From assembly GCA_947472115.1 (NCBI GenBank), contig CANIZU010000018.1, positions 1 to 17,325 on the forward strand: a DNA stretch of 17,325 bases, written 5' to 3'. Below are positions 1-8,200 of this stretch, piece after piece (the stretch's first letter is position 1; every line of letters starts with the position of its first letter). Source of the DNA: Flavobacteriales bacterium (lineage in GTDB: Bacteria; Bacteroidota; Bacteroidia; NS11-12g; UBA955). The translations under genes and the position numbers were made by a program. Under the pieces are notes generated by a model, which was not told the DNA's origin, did not search any database, and was given only the letters and a program-made list of their open reading frames with translations.

Positions 1-100
1 GATATTGGTGTGGTACGAATACGCGATCTAAGTCGATTTTTTGTGCTGTTCCTAAACCAGTCAATAACGTGGTTAAGGCAATGATAAACTGTTTTTTCAT
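1..100 (-). CDS. Exported protein, N-terminal fragment (cut by window edge)
   Basis: An open frame starts with ATG at position 100 and runs left off the window, giving 33 complete codons without a stop. The first 19 residues form a classical signal peptide: two lysines after the Met, a hydrophobic core (FIIALTTLLTGLG) and a small-residue TA|Q cleavage site. The mature protein begins QKIDLDRVFVP. A TAATTTTG box, a perfect match to the Bacteroidota -7 promoter consensus, lies 6 nt upstream of the ATG. What is seen: a start codon, an export signal and an acidic/basic mature N-terminus. The product is inferred to be periplasmic, surface or secreted. Too little is present to assign a family or function. 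It lies 89 bp downstream of the oligoendopeptidase gene on the same strand, so it may have its own promoter. Confidence 0.6.
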   Translation of the reverse strand, partial: MKKQFIIALTTLLTGLGTAQKIDLDRVFVPHQY

Positions 101-106
101 GAACTG

Positions 107-114
107 CAAAATTA
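107..114 (-). promoter_or_regulatory. Candidate Bacteroidota -7 box (TAATTTTG)
   Basis: Read on the minus strand this is TAATTTTG, a perfect fit to TAnnTTTG, the -7 element recognised by the Bacteroidota housekeeping sigma factor. It ends 6 nt before the ATG of the exported protein, so transcription would begin at or next to the start codon. I see no good TTG -33 partner at the usual 17-23 nt spacing, which lowers confidence. Confidence 0.35.
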
Positions 115-189
115 GTTATTGTATCTTGAATTATCCATCAGACGATTGTCAAACTATGTTGAATTTGATGAAAATTGGATTTCCGTCGC

Positions 190-1893
190 TTAATTATGGA
201 TGGCCGCCAATTCCGACTGAACAAATCGCATCAAATCGCTAATATAACTCTCTGAGAATTCAAATTTCACACCGGCCGTTTCATAAATGTTAGGGATACT
301 CTTCGTATTTCCCAATTTCAAAAATGCCTTGTAATCGTCGATGGCAGCTTGTCCTTGGGTGATATAGTTTTTCCAAACACCCACGGCACCCAATTGCGCA
401 AATCCATATTCGATGTAATAAAAAGGGACTTCAAAAATATGAAGTTGTTTGTGCCATGAATTTTCTAATGCCGATTCCAAGTCGGTGTAATCTACTTCGC
501 CACTGCCAAAACGACCACATAGTTCTAGCCATTTTGCAGTTCTTTCGGCCTCGGAATGGGTGGGGTTCTCGTAAATCCAATGTTGAAACGCATCAACTTG
601 AGCAATCCAGGGTAAGGTTCCTAAAATCCCCTCCAATTGTTCGCTCTTGGCACGATCGAGTAGGTTTTTATCGTCAAAATAAGCGTCCCAAGTATTCATC
701 GTGAGCAATTCCATGCTCATGCTGGCTAGCTCGGCGACTTCACTCGGAGTATTCTTATACGCGTTTAATGTCAACGGAGCCATTTCGAAACTATGAATCG
801 CATGACCTGCTTCGTGGACCAAGGTCTCAACATCGCGAAGGTTTCCGCTGGCATTCATGAAGATAAAGGGCATGTTGGTTTTTGCCAAAGGATAGTTGTA
901 ACCGCCAGGTGCTTTTCCCAAGCGAGAATCCAAGTCCAAGAGGTTGTGCGATTTCATTGTTTTGATGCATTCGCCGAAATAGAGGTCAACGCGTTCCAAG
1001 CAATCGATTCCTTTTTCCAGCAATTGGTCTCCGCCTGTGAAAGGTTTCAATGGTTCTCTGCCAAATGGGTCCACTGCAGTATCCCATGGTTTCAGAGATT
1101 CCAGACCCATTTTTTCTTTGCGATCTAGCATCAACGATTTGAGCATCGGCACTACGGCTGTTTCTACGCTGCGATGGAAATCTTTGCAAGCGTCTACATT
1201 GTAGTCGTATCGACCCATGGCTTTAAACATATAGTCACGGAAATTGTTGAACCCGGCATTCACGGCCAACTGATGACGCAATTGCACCATTTTGTTGAAC
1301 AACTTATTCAGTTTGTCAGTGTCCTCCGTACGTCGTTTTTGCATCAAATGCCAAACCTGCTCCCGTTTTTGACGGTCGGTTTGCATCAAAATGTTGCTTG
1401 CTTGCTGAAGGGTAATAGTTTGTCCATCCCATTCAATCGACATATTTCCTTGAATGGATGAATATTCTTGGGCGAGGGTGGCCAATTCGCTTTGAAGGGG
1501 GATGTTTTCTTCGCGGAAAATTTCAACGGCACCTTTTAAGCCTCTAAGGTAAATCTCGTTGCCTTCATTGCGTTGGCGCAAGGATTCGGCAAAGGGAGAA
1601 TCTACGATTTTGCGATTCAACAAATCTTCCATCGGCGATAGATGGGGCTGTATTTCTTGAACAAAAGTGAGATACGATGTTTCGTGGTCTTTGTTTTGTG
1701 TATCGCATGTCATTTTGATATAGCGCCACGCCATATCTTCAGACAATGCACTTTCTAGGTCGCTGACATCTTGCAGAAATTGCTCAAAATCTTGGGCATT
1801 GGCAATGTTGCGGTCTAGCAGGGATTCAAATAGAGGTATCACATCGTCTTTCGATTGAACGACGAAGGGGTTGGGGATAAAAGAAGAAGACAT
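190..1893 (-). CDS. M3 family oligoendopeptidase (PepF-like)
   Basis: A 567-aa zinc metallopeptidase of the M3 family, which cleaves short peptides, usually in the cytoplasm. The zinc-binding motif HEAGH is at residues 360-364, the two His being ligands and Glu361 the catalytic base. The third ligand is probably a Glu in the following TPSEVAELASMSMEL segment (about 382-396, likely Glu388). The N-terminal half is helical and charged, as in PepF-type enzymes, and the length matches the ~565-aa form common in Bacteroidota. No signal peptide is visible (start MSSSFIPNPFVV). ATG at 1893 lies 7 nt after the stop of the DUF5606 gene, so it is the last gene of the cluster that begins with the symporter. 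Inferred role: final breakdown of peptides for amino acid supply. The family is firm; substrate range is not readable from sequence, so I give no gene symbol. Confidence 0.93.
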   Translation of the reverse strand: MSSSFIPNPFVVQSKDDVIPLFESLLDRNIANAQDFEQFLQDVSDLESALSEDMAWRYIKMTCDTQNKDHETSYLTFVQEIQPHLSPMEDLLNRKIVDSPFAESLRQRNEGNEIYLRGLKGAVEIFREENIPLQSELATLAQEYSSIQGNMSIEWDGQTITLQQASNILMQTDRQKREQVWHLMQKRRTEDTDKLNKLFNKMVQLRHQLAVNAGFNNFRDYMFKAMGRYDYNVDACKDFHRSVETAVVPMLKSLMLDRKEKMGLESLKPWDTAVDPFGREPLKPFTGGDQLLEKGIDCLERVDLYFGECIKTMKSHNLLDLDSRLGKAPGGYNYPLAKTNMPFIFMNASGNLRDVETLVHEAGHAIHSFEMAPLTLNAYKNTPSEVAELASMSMELLTMNTWDAYFDDKNLLDRAKSEQLEGILGTLPWIAQVDAFQHWIYENPTHSEAERTAKWLELCGRFGSGEVDYTDLESALENSWHKQLHIFEVPFYYIEYGFAQLGAVGVWKNYITQGQAAIDDYKAFLKLGNTKSIPNIYETAGVKFEFSESYISDLMRFVQSELAAIHN

Positions 1894-1900
1894 AAGGGAC

Positions 1901-2449
1901 TTAGCTACCCATTTTGCGTGGGGTGGTGGTCTTTGATTTTGCGCCTGTTGCTGTTTTAGAAGGAACGATTTTCTTAGTAGCTACGGCTTTTTTTGCTTTT
2001 GCATCGGTAGTTTTTGGCGCATCGGCATCGGCACCTTCTTCGGCAGATTCTTCTTTGTCGAGGTTCGCCCAATCCAAATCAGTGGCTTTCAACATTCCGT
2101 ACCAAACGAACAATTTTTTCATGTCTGAAGTATAGACACGTTCGCGATCGTAGTTGGGGAGTGCCAACGACATGAAGGCTTTTACTTCATCATTATCGGC
2201 TTTTGCATCAGGAACGGCTTTTCCAGATTCTTCCAAAGATTTGATGGTCATTAGGACATTTGCCAATTTCACTTCTGCATCTTCGGTGAACATCGCGATA
2301 TCGCTAAGGATGCTGATTCTCTGTCGTGGGTTGGTGCCGAAGCGCTTTCCGTCTGTGAGAGATTCTAGGATCAAACCATTTTTATTTCTACCTAAAATTT
2401 TGTGCAATCCGGGCATTCCCGTTACCGATACAACGTCTTTCAATTCCAT
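1901..2449 (-). CDS. DUF5606 domain protein with charged low-complexity tail
   Basis: A 182-aa protein of unknown function. The N-terminal ~125 residues match the DUF5606 pattern as I know it: MELKDVVSVTGMPGLHKIL, then an ESLTDGKRFGTNPRQRISIL segment, an IAMFTEDAEVKLANVL helix, and a C-terminal YTSDMKKLFVWYGML stretch. The family is widespread in Bacteroidota and has no established role. The last ~50 residues (1904-2056) are low complexity: first acidic (DKEESAEEGADADAP), then rich in Lys, Ala and Thr, ending TTTPRKMGS, with no predicted fold. There is no signal peptide or membrane segment, so it is probably cytoplasmic. It starts 39 bp after the stop of the 116-aa unknown gene and ends 7 nt before the oligoendopeptidase start. 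A weak -7-like box (GAAATTTG, 2457-2464) precedes it. Family call is strong; function unknown. Confidence 0.85.
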   Translation of the reverse strand: MELKDVVSVTGMPGLHKILGRNKNGLILESLTDGKRFGTNPRQRISILSDIAMFTEDAEVKLANVLMTIKSLEESGKAVPDAKADNDEVKAFMSLALPNYDRERVYTSDMKKLFVWYGMLKATDLDWANLDKEESAEEGADADAPKTTDAKAKKAVATKKIVPSKTATGAKSKTTTPRKMGS

Positions 2450-2488
2450 AAGAATACAAATTTCGCCAAATGCGGTTGAATAAACAAA

Positions 2489-2839
2489 CTAAGCGATGTG
2501 CTTACGGGTATATACTTTTTGGAATTCTCTCAATAGCACCGCTTTGGACATGTTTTCTGGGGTGTTTCCGCCCATGCTTTGTACAAAACGATACTGTTTT
2601 TCGGTGAGGTCCACGCGATAAACCACCTTCATCCAGGTGCCGTGGTGTTGGGTTTGAAGTGTTTCGATGCAAGCCAGGAGTTCGGGAATCATCGATTCGA
2701 GGGTAGGATACACATCTTGACCAAAGGTGAATCCCATCAAACCAAAATCTTTTTCAATTTGATCTTTTACAGCCATCAATAATTCTTGACTCTCCGAGGC
2801 GGGCAAATCCGCTTTCCAGCTGTTGGTGATCTCGTTCAT
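2489..2839 (-). CDS. Unrecognised 116-aa protein coupled to the symporter gene
   Basis: I do not recognise a named family. The ATG at 2839 is chosen because it overlaps the symporter stop codon as TGATG (one shared base), a typical translational coupling arrangement, and gives a sensible N-terminus (MNEITNSWKADLP). A GTG at 2854 would add five residues and is less likely. The protein is soluble, with no signal peptide or membrane segment. It has an amphipathic helix region (SQELLMAVKDQIEKDFGLMG, about 21-40), a middle segment ending WMKVVYRVDLTEKQYRFV (about 74-91), and a basic C-terminus (LLREFQKVYTRKHIA). The look is of a compact alpha/beta protein. Coupling suggests equal expression with the transporter, but this alone does not show a functional link. 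Next gene downstream is the DUF5606 gene after 39 bp. Confidence 0.75.
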   Translation of the reverse strand: MNEITNSWKADLPASESQELLMAVKDQIEKDFGLMGFTFGQDVYPTLESMIPELLACIETLQTQHHGTWMKVVYRVDLTEKQYRFVQSMGGNTPENMSKAVLLREFQKVYTRKHIA

Positions 2840-4116
2840 CAATCTTTTTCCCACTTGTCAACGGCCGCAGTTGCTAAACCATTGCCCAAGACGTTTGTCA
2901 TGGATCGTCCCATATCGCAAAAATGGTCGATGGGTAAAATTAGGGCTATGCCTTCCGCCGGAATATCGAACATGGCGCATGTTGCGGCAACCACAACCAG
3001 GGAAGCACGCGGAACACCGGCAATGCCTTTTGACGTAAGCATCAAAACCAAAAGCATCGTGAGCTGAGTACCCAAATCGAGGGGGATTCCATAGGCTTGC
3101 GCAATGAAAATGGAGGCAAAGGTCATGTACATCATCGAACCATCGAGGTTAAAGGAATAACCTAGGGGTAGGATGAAACTAACGATTTTTTTACGACACC
3201 CGAATTTTTCCAATTCTTCGGTGAGTTTTGGGAAAACAGCTTCGCTCGATGTCGTGCTGAATGCCACCATCAACGGGGTTTTGAGGTGGTTGAGGAGGGT
3301 TGCTAAACGTTTGCGAAGGATGAAGTATCCCACGGCGAGCAATAGGATCCAAAGTAGGGTTAGTCCCACATAAAACGATGCCATGTAATAGCCGTAAACC
3401 TTCAGTATGCCGAGTCCTTTTGTCGCGATGATGGCCGTAATCCCACCAAAAACGCCAAGCGGTGCAAACCACATTACATAGCCTACGAGTATCAGAATGA
3501 CCTTGCTAAGGTTGTCGAGGAATTTGACGATGCCTTCGCCTTTTTCGCCGTATTGGGTGAGTGCGATGCCAAAGAAAATCGAAAAGACAACGATTTGAAG
3601 TATTTCGTTTGTGGCTAGGGCTTCGAAAAGGCTCTTTGGGAAAAGGTGTTCGATGAAATGTTGTATGGAAAAGCTTTGTGTCTTCCCTATCACATCGGCG
3701 GCGGCAGAGGTGTCTAAAGCGTTGATGTTTAGGTGAAGCGATTCTCCGGGTTTAAAATAATTTACCAGCATCAAACCCAAAAGCAAGGAGGCCAGGGACG
3801 CGCTGAAAAACCAAATCATTGAGCGACCGCCAACGCGACCTACGGCCTTTAGATTGCCCATTTTGGCAATGCCCACAATCAAGGTAGTAATAACGAGAGG
3901 CGCAATAATCATTTGCACCAAACGCAAGAAAACGCCGGTTAGGATTTTGAAATACTGACCAATATGTTCAGACCGAACGATGTCTTTTAACGCGCCCGAA
4001 GCATCTTTAATTTGAATGGTTTCAGGGAAGTAAATATGGATGAGTTGGCCTGTGACGGCACCCAAAATCATTGCTGCGATGATGTACCAAGTAAGGTTTT
4101 GTTTTTGTTGACTCAT
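2839..4116 (-). CDS. Dicarboxylate/amino acid:cation symporter (DAACS, SLC1-like)
   Basis: A 425-aa inner membrane secondary transporter of the GltP/GltPh/DctA family, importing acidic amino acids or C4-dicarboxylates with H+ or Na+. Visible hallmarks in order: several hydrophobic helices from residue 9; the serine-rich HP1 tip AFSTTSSEAVFPK (285-297); TM7 motif NLDGS (323-327, NMDGT in GltPh); HP2 tip SKGIAGVPRA (362-371); and TM8 with Asp397, Asp401, Arg404 and Asn408. By alignment to GltPh these equal D390, D394, R397 and N401. The Arg binds the substrate side-chain carboxylate and the second Asp binds the amino group, so aspartate or glutamate is the best substrate guess. Asn412 replaces GltPh Asp405, a Na1 ligand, so the coupling ion may differ. 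It is first in a minus-strand cluster, and its stop overlaps the next start. Transported substrate is inferred, so no symbol is given. Confidence 0.92.
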   Translation of the reverse strand: MSQQKQNLTWYIIAAMILGAVTGQLIHIYFPETIQIKDASGALKDIVRSEHIGQYFKILTGVFLRLVQMIIAPLVITTLIVGIAKMGNLKAVGRVGGRSMIWFFSASLASLLLGLMLVNYFKPGESLHLNINALDTSAAADVIGKTQSFSIQHFIEHLFPKSLFEALATNEILQIVVFSIFFGIALTQYGEKGEGIVKFLDNLSKVILILVGYVMWFAPLGVFGGITAIIATKGLGILKVYGYYMASFYVGLTLLWILLLAVGYFILRKRLATLLNHLKTPLMVAFSTTSSEAVFPKLTEELEKFGCRKKIVSFILPLGYSFNLDGSMMYMTFASIFIAQAYGIPLDLGTQLTMLLVLMLTSKGIAGVPRASLVVVAATCAMFDIPAEGIALILPIDHFCDMGRSMTNVLGNGLATAAVDKWEKD

Positions 4117-4204
4117 GGTTACTGCAAGTATACATCAGGGAAGGGTAGAAAGGAAACGGGGGTTGGGGTTTCAAAGGTCAAAAAATCGTTGTAGGTTTGT
4201 GTTA
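4117..4204. promoter_or_regulatory. Divergent control region, symporter / hldD
   Basis: 88 bp between two divergent start codons, so both promoters must lie here or inside the flanking genes. It contains four G runs on the plus strand (4138-4140, 4143-4145, 4158-4162, 4165-4168) and a perfect -7 box facing hldD (4192-4199). Facing the symporter there is TATACTTG (4125-4132, one mismatch to TAnnTTTG) 8 nt before its ATG, and GACCTTTG (4172-4179, one mismatch) farther out. No inverted repeat that would suggest an operator was seen. Confidence 0.5.
4192..4199 (+). promoter_or_regulatory. Candidate -7 box for hldD (TAGGTTTG)
   Basis: A perfect TAnnTTTG match on the coding strand, ending 5 nt before the hldD ATG. 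TTTC at 4169-4172, 19 nt upstream, is a one-mismatch candidate for the TTTG -33 element. The predicted start point falls at or next to the ATG, which would give a leaderless message. Confidence 0.4.
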
Positions 4205-5170
4205 ATGATTGTTGTAACCGGAGCCGCAGGATTTATTGGGTCTGCCTTGTTGGGAGAACTACAGAGAATGGGCTATGGCGATTTGATTGCTGTGGATGAT
4301 TTTTCCGTTCAGGCGAAGTCGGCCAATTATCAAAACAAGCGAATTACGCAGTTCGTGGAGCGCAGCGATTTCTTCGATTGGCTATCTCACAATTCCAAAC
4401 GCATTCAATTCATTTTTCACATTGGGGCACGCACCCGCACCGATGAATTTGATGAAGCAGTATTGCAACATTTGAATGTGGAATATTCGCAAAAGATGTG
4501 GCAAGCCTGCGTGGATCACAATATTCCTTTGATTTATGCCTCTTCTGCCGCCACCTATGGCGATGGTACCCAAGGTTTTTCTGATGAGCCTGCATCGTTG
4601 GATTCATTAAGGCCGTTGAATCCCTATGGAAATAGCAAACATCGTTTTGATTTATGGGTGATGGAGCAGAAAAAGACCCCACCGTTTTGGGCCGGGTTCA
4701 AGTTTTTTAATGTGTTTGGTCCCAATGAATATCACAAAGGTCGAATGGCTTCAGTAGTATTTCACGCCTATAATCAGATCAAAGAAACCGGACATGTATC
4801 GCTTTTTAGAAGTCATAACGAAAATTTCGCCAATGGCGCTCAGGAACGCGATTTTATCTTTGTAAAGGATGTTGTTTCTGCGATGATGCATTTTTTGGTT
4901 CATCGCAAGAACAGCGGATTGTATAATTTGGGGACAGGAACTTGCCGGACATTTGAAGATCTGGCGAATGCTGTTTTTGCTGCCATGGAATTGTCTCCGG
5001 AAATTCATTTCGTGGATATGCCGTTGGACATTCGCGACAAATATCAGTATCATACCCAGGCCAATATGGATCGTTTGGCGGCGGCGGGATATAAATTGCC
5101 GTTTACGCCATTGGAGATTGCGGTGGACGATTACGTGAAGAATTATTTGATTTCTGGACAATATTTGTAA
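4205..5170 (+). CDS. hldD: ADP-L-glycero-D-manno-heptose 6-epimerase
   Basis: A 321-aa extended short-chain dehydrogenase (E. coli HldD is 310 aa) that interconverts ADP-D- and ADP-L-glycero-manno-heptose, the last step to the heptose donor for surface glycans such as lipopolysaccharide core. The N-terminal Rossmann motif TGAAGFIG (5-12) binds NADP. SSAATYGDG (113-121) and YGNSK (141-145) supply the active-site Ser and Tyr/Lys. The family signature FGPNEYHKGRMASVV (171-185) includes Lys178, the position of the second catalytic residue in E. coli HldD. ERDFIFVKDVV and the IRDKYQYHTQAN segment near the C-terminus are also typical. ATG at 4205 is chosen because translation upstream of it shows no conserved sequence and the Rossmann strand starts right after it. 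The kinase gene follows after 36 nt. No other heptose gene is in the window. Confidence 0.93.
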   Translation: MIVVTGAAGFIGSALLGELQRMGYGDLIAVDDFSVQAKSANYQNKRITQFVERSDFFDWLSHNSKRIQFIFHIGARTRTDEFDEAVLQHLNVEYSQKMWQACVDHNIPLIYASSAATYGDGTQGFSDEPASLDSLRPLNPYGNSKHRFDLWVMEQKKTPPFWAGFKFFNVFGPNEYHKGRMASVVFHAYNQIKETGHVSLFRSHNENFANGAQERDFIFVKDVVSAMMHFLVHRKNSGLYNLGTGTCRTFEDLANAVFAAMELSPEIHFVDMPLDIRDKYQYHTQANMDRLAAAGYKLPFTPLEIAVDDYVKNYLISGQYL

Positions 5171-5206
5171 CAATTGAAGGTTTAATTTGAATCTATCCAT
5201 TTGATA

Positions 5207-8200
5207 ATGAATCGCTTTCAAAGAAATACACTGCTTCTGATTTTAGGCGCCATGTTGGTTGCCGTTGGACAGGTATTTATGATTCGCGAGCAGAATTTGG
5301 GCGCTGAGAAAGGCCTGATGAACTTGTCGAATCGCATCGAAGAATCGATGATCAACGCGCAGGCTGTGATTTCTCAGGTCGACGATTCCATTGACAAGAA
5401 GGAGCAGATGCTCATGCATTCTACACATTTGGAATGGGCAGGGTATGAGAAATTGTCGCAGACTTTGCAAACGCAGGGGGTCGACATGTTTGTGTTCGAG
5501 TTTGGGCAGCCCGTTTTTTGGTCGACCCAGAATTTTCAGATCTCCCCAAATTTTGACAAACCCATAGAATTGCAAAAGCAGGGCAATCTTTTTGTGGCGG
5601 TTTATCATAAGCAGCGCGATGGAAAGTCGTTTGCCTATGTGTTGCCATTGATTGAGGCAAAGGAAATTTCTTACACCCAGAGCAGTGTTTTTCAAAATGC
5701 CAATGTGGTAGAATATTCCATTAGTAGAAATCCAGTTGAGAATTCTACCCCGGTGATTGTCCCTGACATGGAGCTGTTTTATTTGGTTGTTTCCAATTAT
5801 CAGCATCCGTATTGGTTTGATATACTCTTTTTGCTGGGTGCTTTAATGATTAGTGCGGCGGTGTTCGGGATGACCAAGTCGAGCAAGTTTCATTTGTTGG
5901 CGGTGGGTGGTTTATTTGCAACCTGGCTTGGCGTGTATTGGCTGTTTTCCCATGCTTATACCCTGGAAGCATTAAAGAGTACGCCTTTGTTTTCAAGGGA
6001 TTTGTTTTTTGCCTCTCAAAGTGGCGGCACGCTCGGCGAACTCATTTTCATTACCGTGTTGGGATTGTTCGTCGTTAGCAGTTTGGTTCGATGGCTAGAG
6101 CAATGGATAAAAAATTCGGATCAACCTTTGGCTGGTTTTGTTCTCAGTAACTTGGCGATGCAGGCCAGTTTATGGATGTTGGTTTGGCTGTTGCTCAATG
6201 GCGTGAATTTGGTTCATTTGGGTCGGATCAATCTAGATTTCCAGCAGTTTCATCGACTCACCCTATTTTCATTTGTTGCTGTAGCGACGCTTTCGGTTCA
6301 GTGGGTTGCGTTCTACCGAATGAATGGTTTCGCCTGGAGCGTTTTACAGGTTCAATCTACTTGGATTGTTCGATTGATTTCTCTGGCGCAGACCTTGCCA
6401 CCTTTGGTCTTTGTCTACATCACCCCCGATCTTACGGATATTTTCCCTTATTGGATGGGGTTTATCGCCGCATGGATTGGATTTGAATGGTGGATGAAGG
6501 ACCGGAAGGATTGGTTGCGCGTGGTGCTTCGCGTAGTTTTTGCCGGAATATTAATAAGTAGTTTGTTTGCAAAAGAATCGGCCATCAAAGAGAAAAGGAC
6601 ACGGCGGTATTTGGCAGAAAATCTATTGCAGGGCACCGATATCGAAACCGCTGAACGTTTGAAAAAGACAGAGTCGATGTTGTTGGTGGACAAGGGAATC
6701 GTGGATTATTACACTTGTACAGATGAAACCAAAGCGGAATTTGAAAAGCGATTGCGTGAGCTATATTTTGGTCCATATTTGGCCGATTTTGAAGTCAATT
6801 TTTTGGATTTTAATTCCTTGGGTAAATCGTATCGACAGGAGAATTCGTACGACTATCCTGCTATCAGTCAGTTGTTTAAGGGCGAGGACTGTGTGCCAGT
6901 TACTTCCAATTTTGTAAAGGTTAATAATTACAAACTCAAAGGCAGTTTTATCGGTCGTTTTGATGTCAGCTCTGCAGTGGGCTATCACGGCGTTTTCTTT
7001 GTGATTTTATCCCCTCGATTGTCGTCCATGGAAGGCCGTTTGAGCGATTTGTTCAATCGGAATGTATTGGAGCCGTTGTATGCGGACAATCAGTACAGTT
7101 TTGCCATTTACAATAACAATCGATTGAATTATTCTTATGGATCGGTGGATTATCCGTTGGACAATCGCTGGCACGGGAAGTACAATGATTCGATGGCGGC
7201 CAATGACGGTGGTGGCAAGGGTTTCTTGTTGGCCGAGGGCGTAAGTCATTTTGTGCTTACGGATGGCTTGAATAATACGGTGGTATTGTCGCGGAGTCAG
7301 ATCGATTTTATTGGATCGATTACCGGATTTACGGTATTGGGATTGGGCGGTATTTTGATCGTGATGCTTTACTATTTTGTCTTGTGGTTGAGGCAGCGAA
7401 TGATCGTGATGGGGAATATTACAGGCAAAAAGTTGAAGTTGCTGAAGAATTTGCGCAGCAGGATGCCGATGGGAAATCAGGGAGAATTGTTCATCGCCAA
7501 TCGTTTGCAGCTATATGTGACATGGATGGTGTTTGCGACGTTTTTGGTGGTGTTGTTTGTGACGGTGAATTATTTCGTAAGGAATTATTCGGAGACGCAG
7601 AAGGATGGGTTGCGACAGAAGGCCAACGAAATCGCATCGAAGTTGAGCAGTAAGGTGAATATTGATGCGGTGTACGATAAGTATCAAACGGGTTTGGTGT
7701 ATGATTTGGCGGAGTATTACAATACAGATATCAATTTGTATCGTGCGGATGGTACCTTGTTGGTATCGACCAATGATCGATTGATTGAAGAAAGCGTTCG
7801 CGGTCGGTTGATGAATCCGTCTGTGTATCGCAAAATGTCGAATTTGGGTTCGTCTACCTCGCTCATCAATGAGAGTTTGGGCGATTTGGACTATATCTCT
7901 TCGTATACGGCATTGTTGAACAAGGATTTGAAGGTAAAGGGGTATTTGAATTTGCCTTATTTCTCGAACCGAAAGGATTTGTATCGGGATATTTCGGAGT
8001 ATGCGGTTACGATCATTAATTTGTTTGCATTGGTTTTTGCGATCATGATTGTGATTGCTTATTTGGTGGCTCAGCGGATTGCGTTGCCCTTGAATTTGAT
8101 TCGGAAGCAGTTGGCATCGGTGAAGATTGGGGAGCGGAATCAGCCTTTGGATTGGGACAAGAACGATGAGATTGGTTTGTTGGTGAAGGAGTATAACAAG

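Noticed and set aside
4115..4204. N-terminal extension of HldD by 30 residues
   Set aside because: The added sequence is basic, unconserved and overlaps the promoter region; the Rossmann strand begins at the ATG at 4205.
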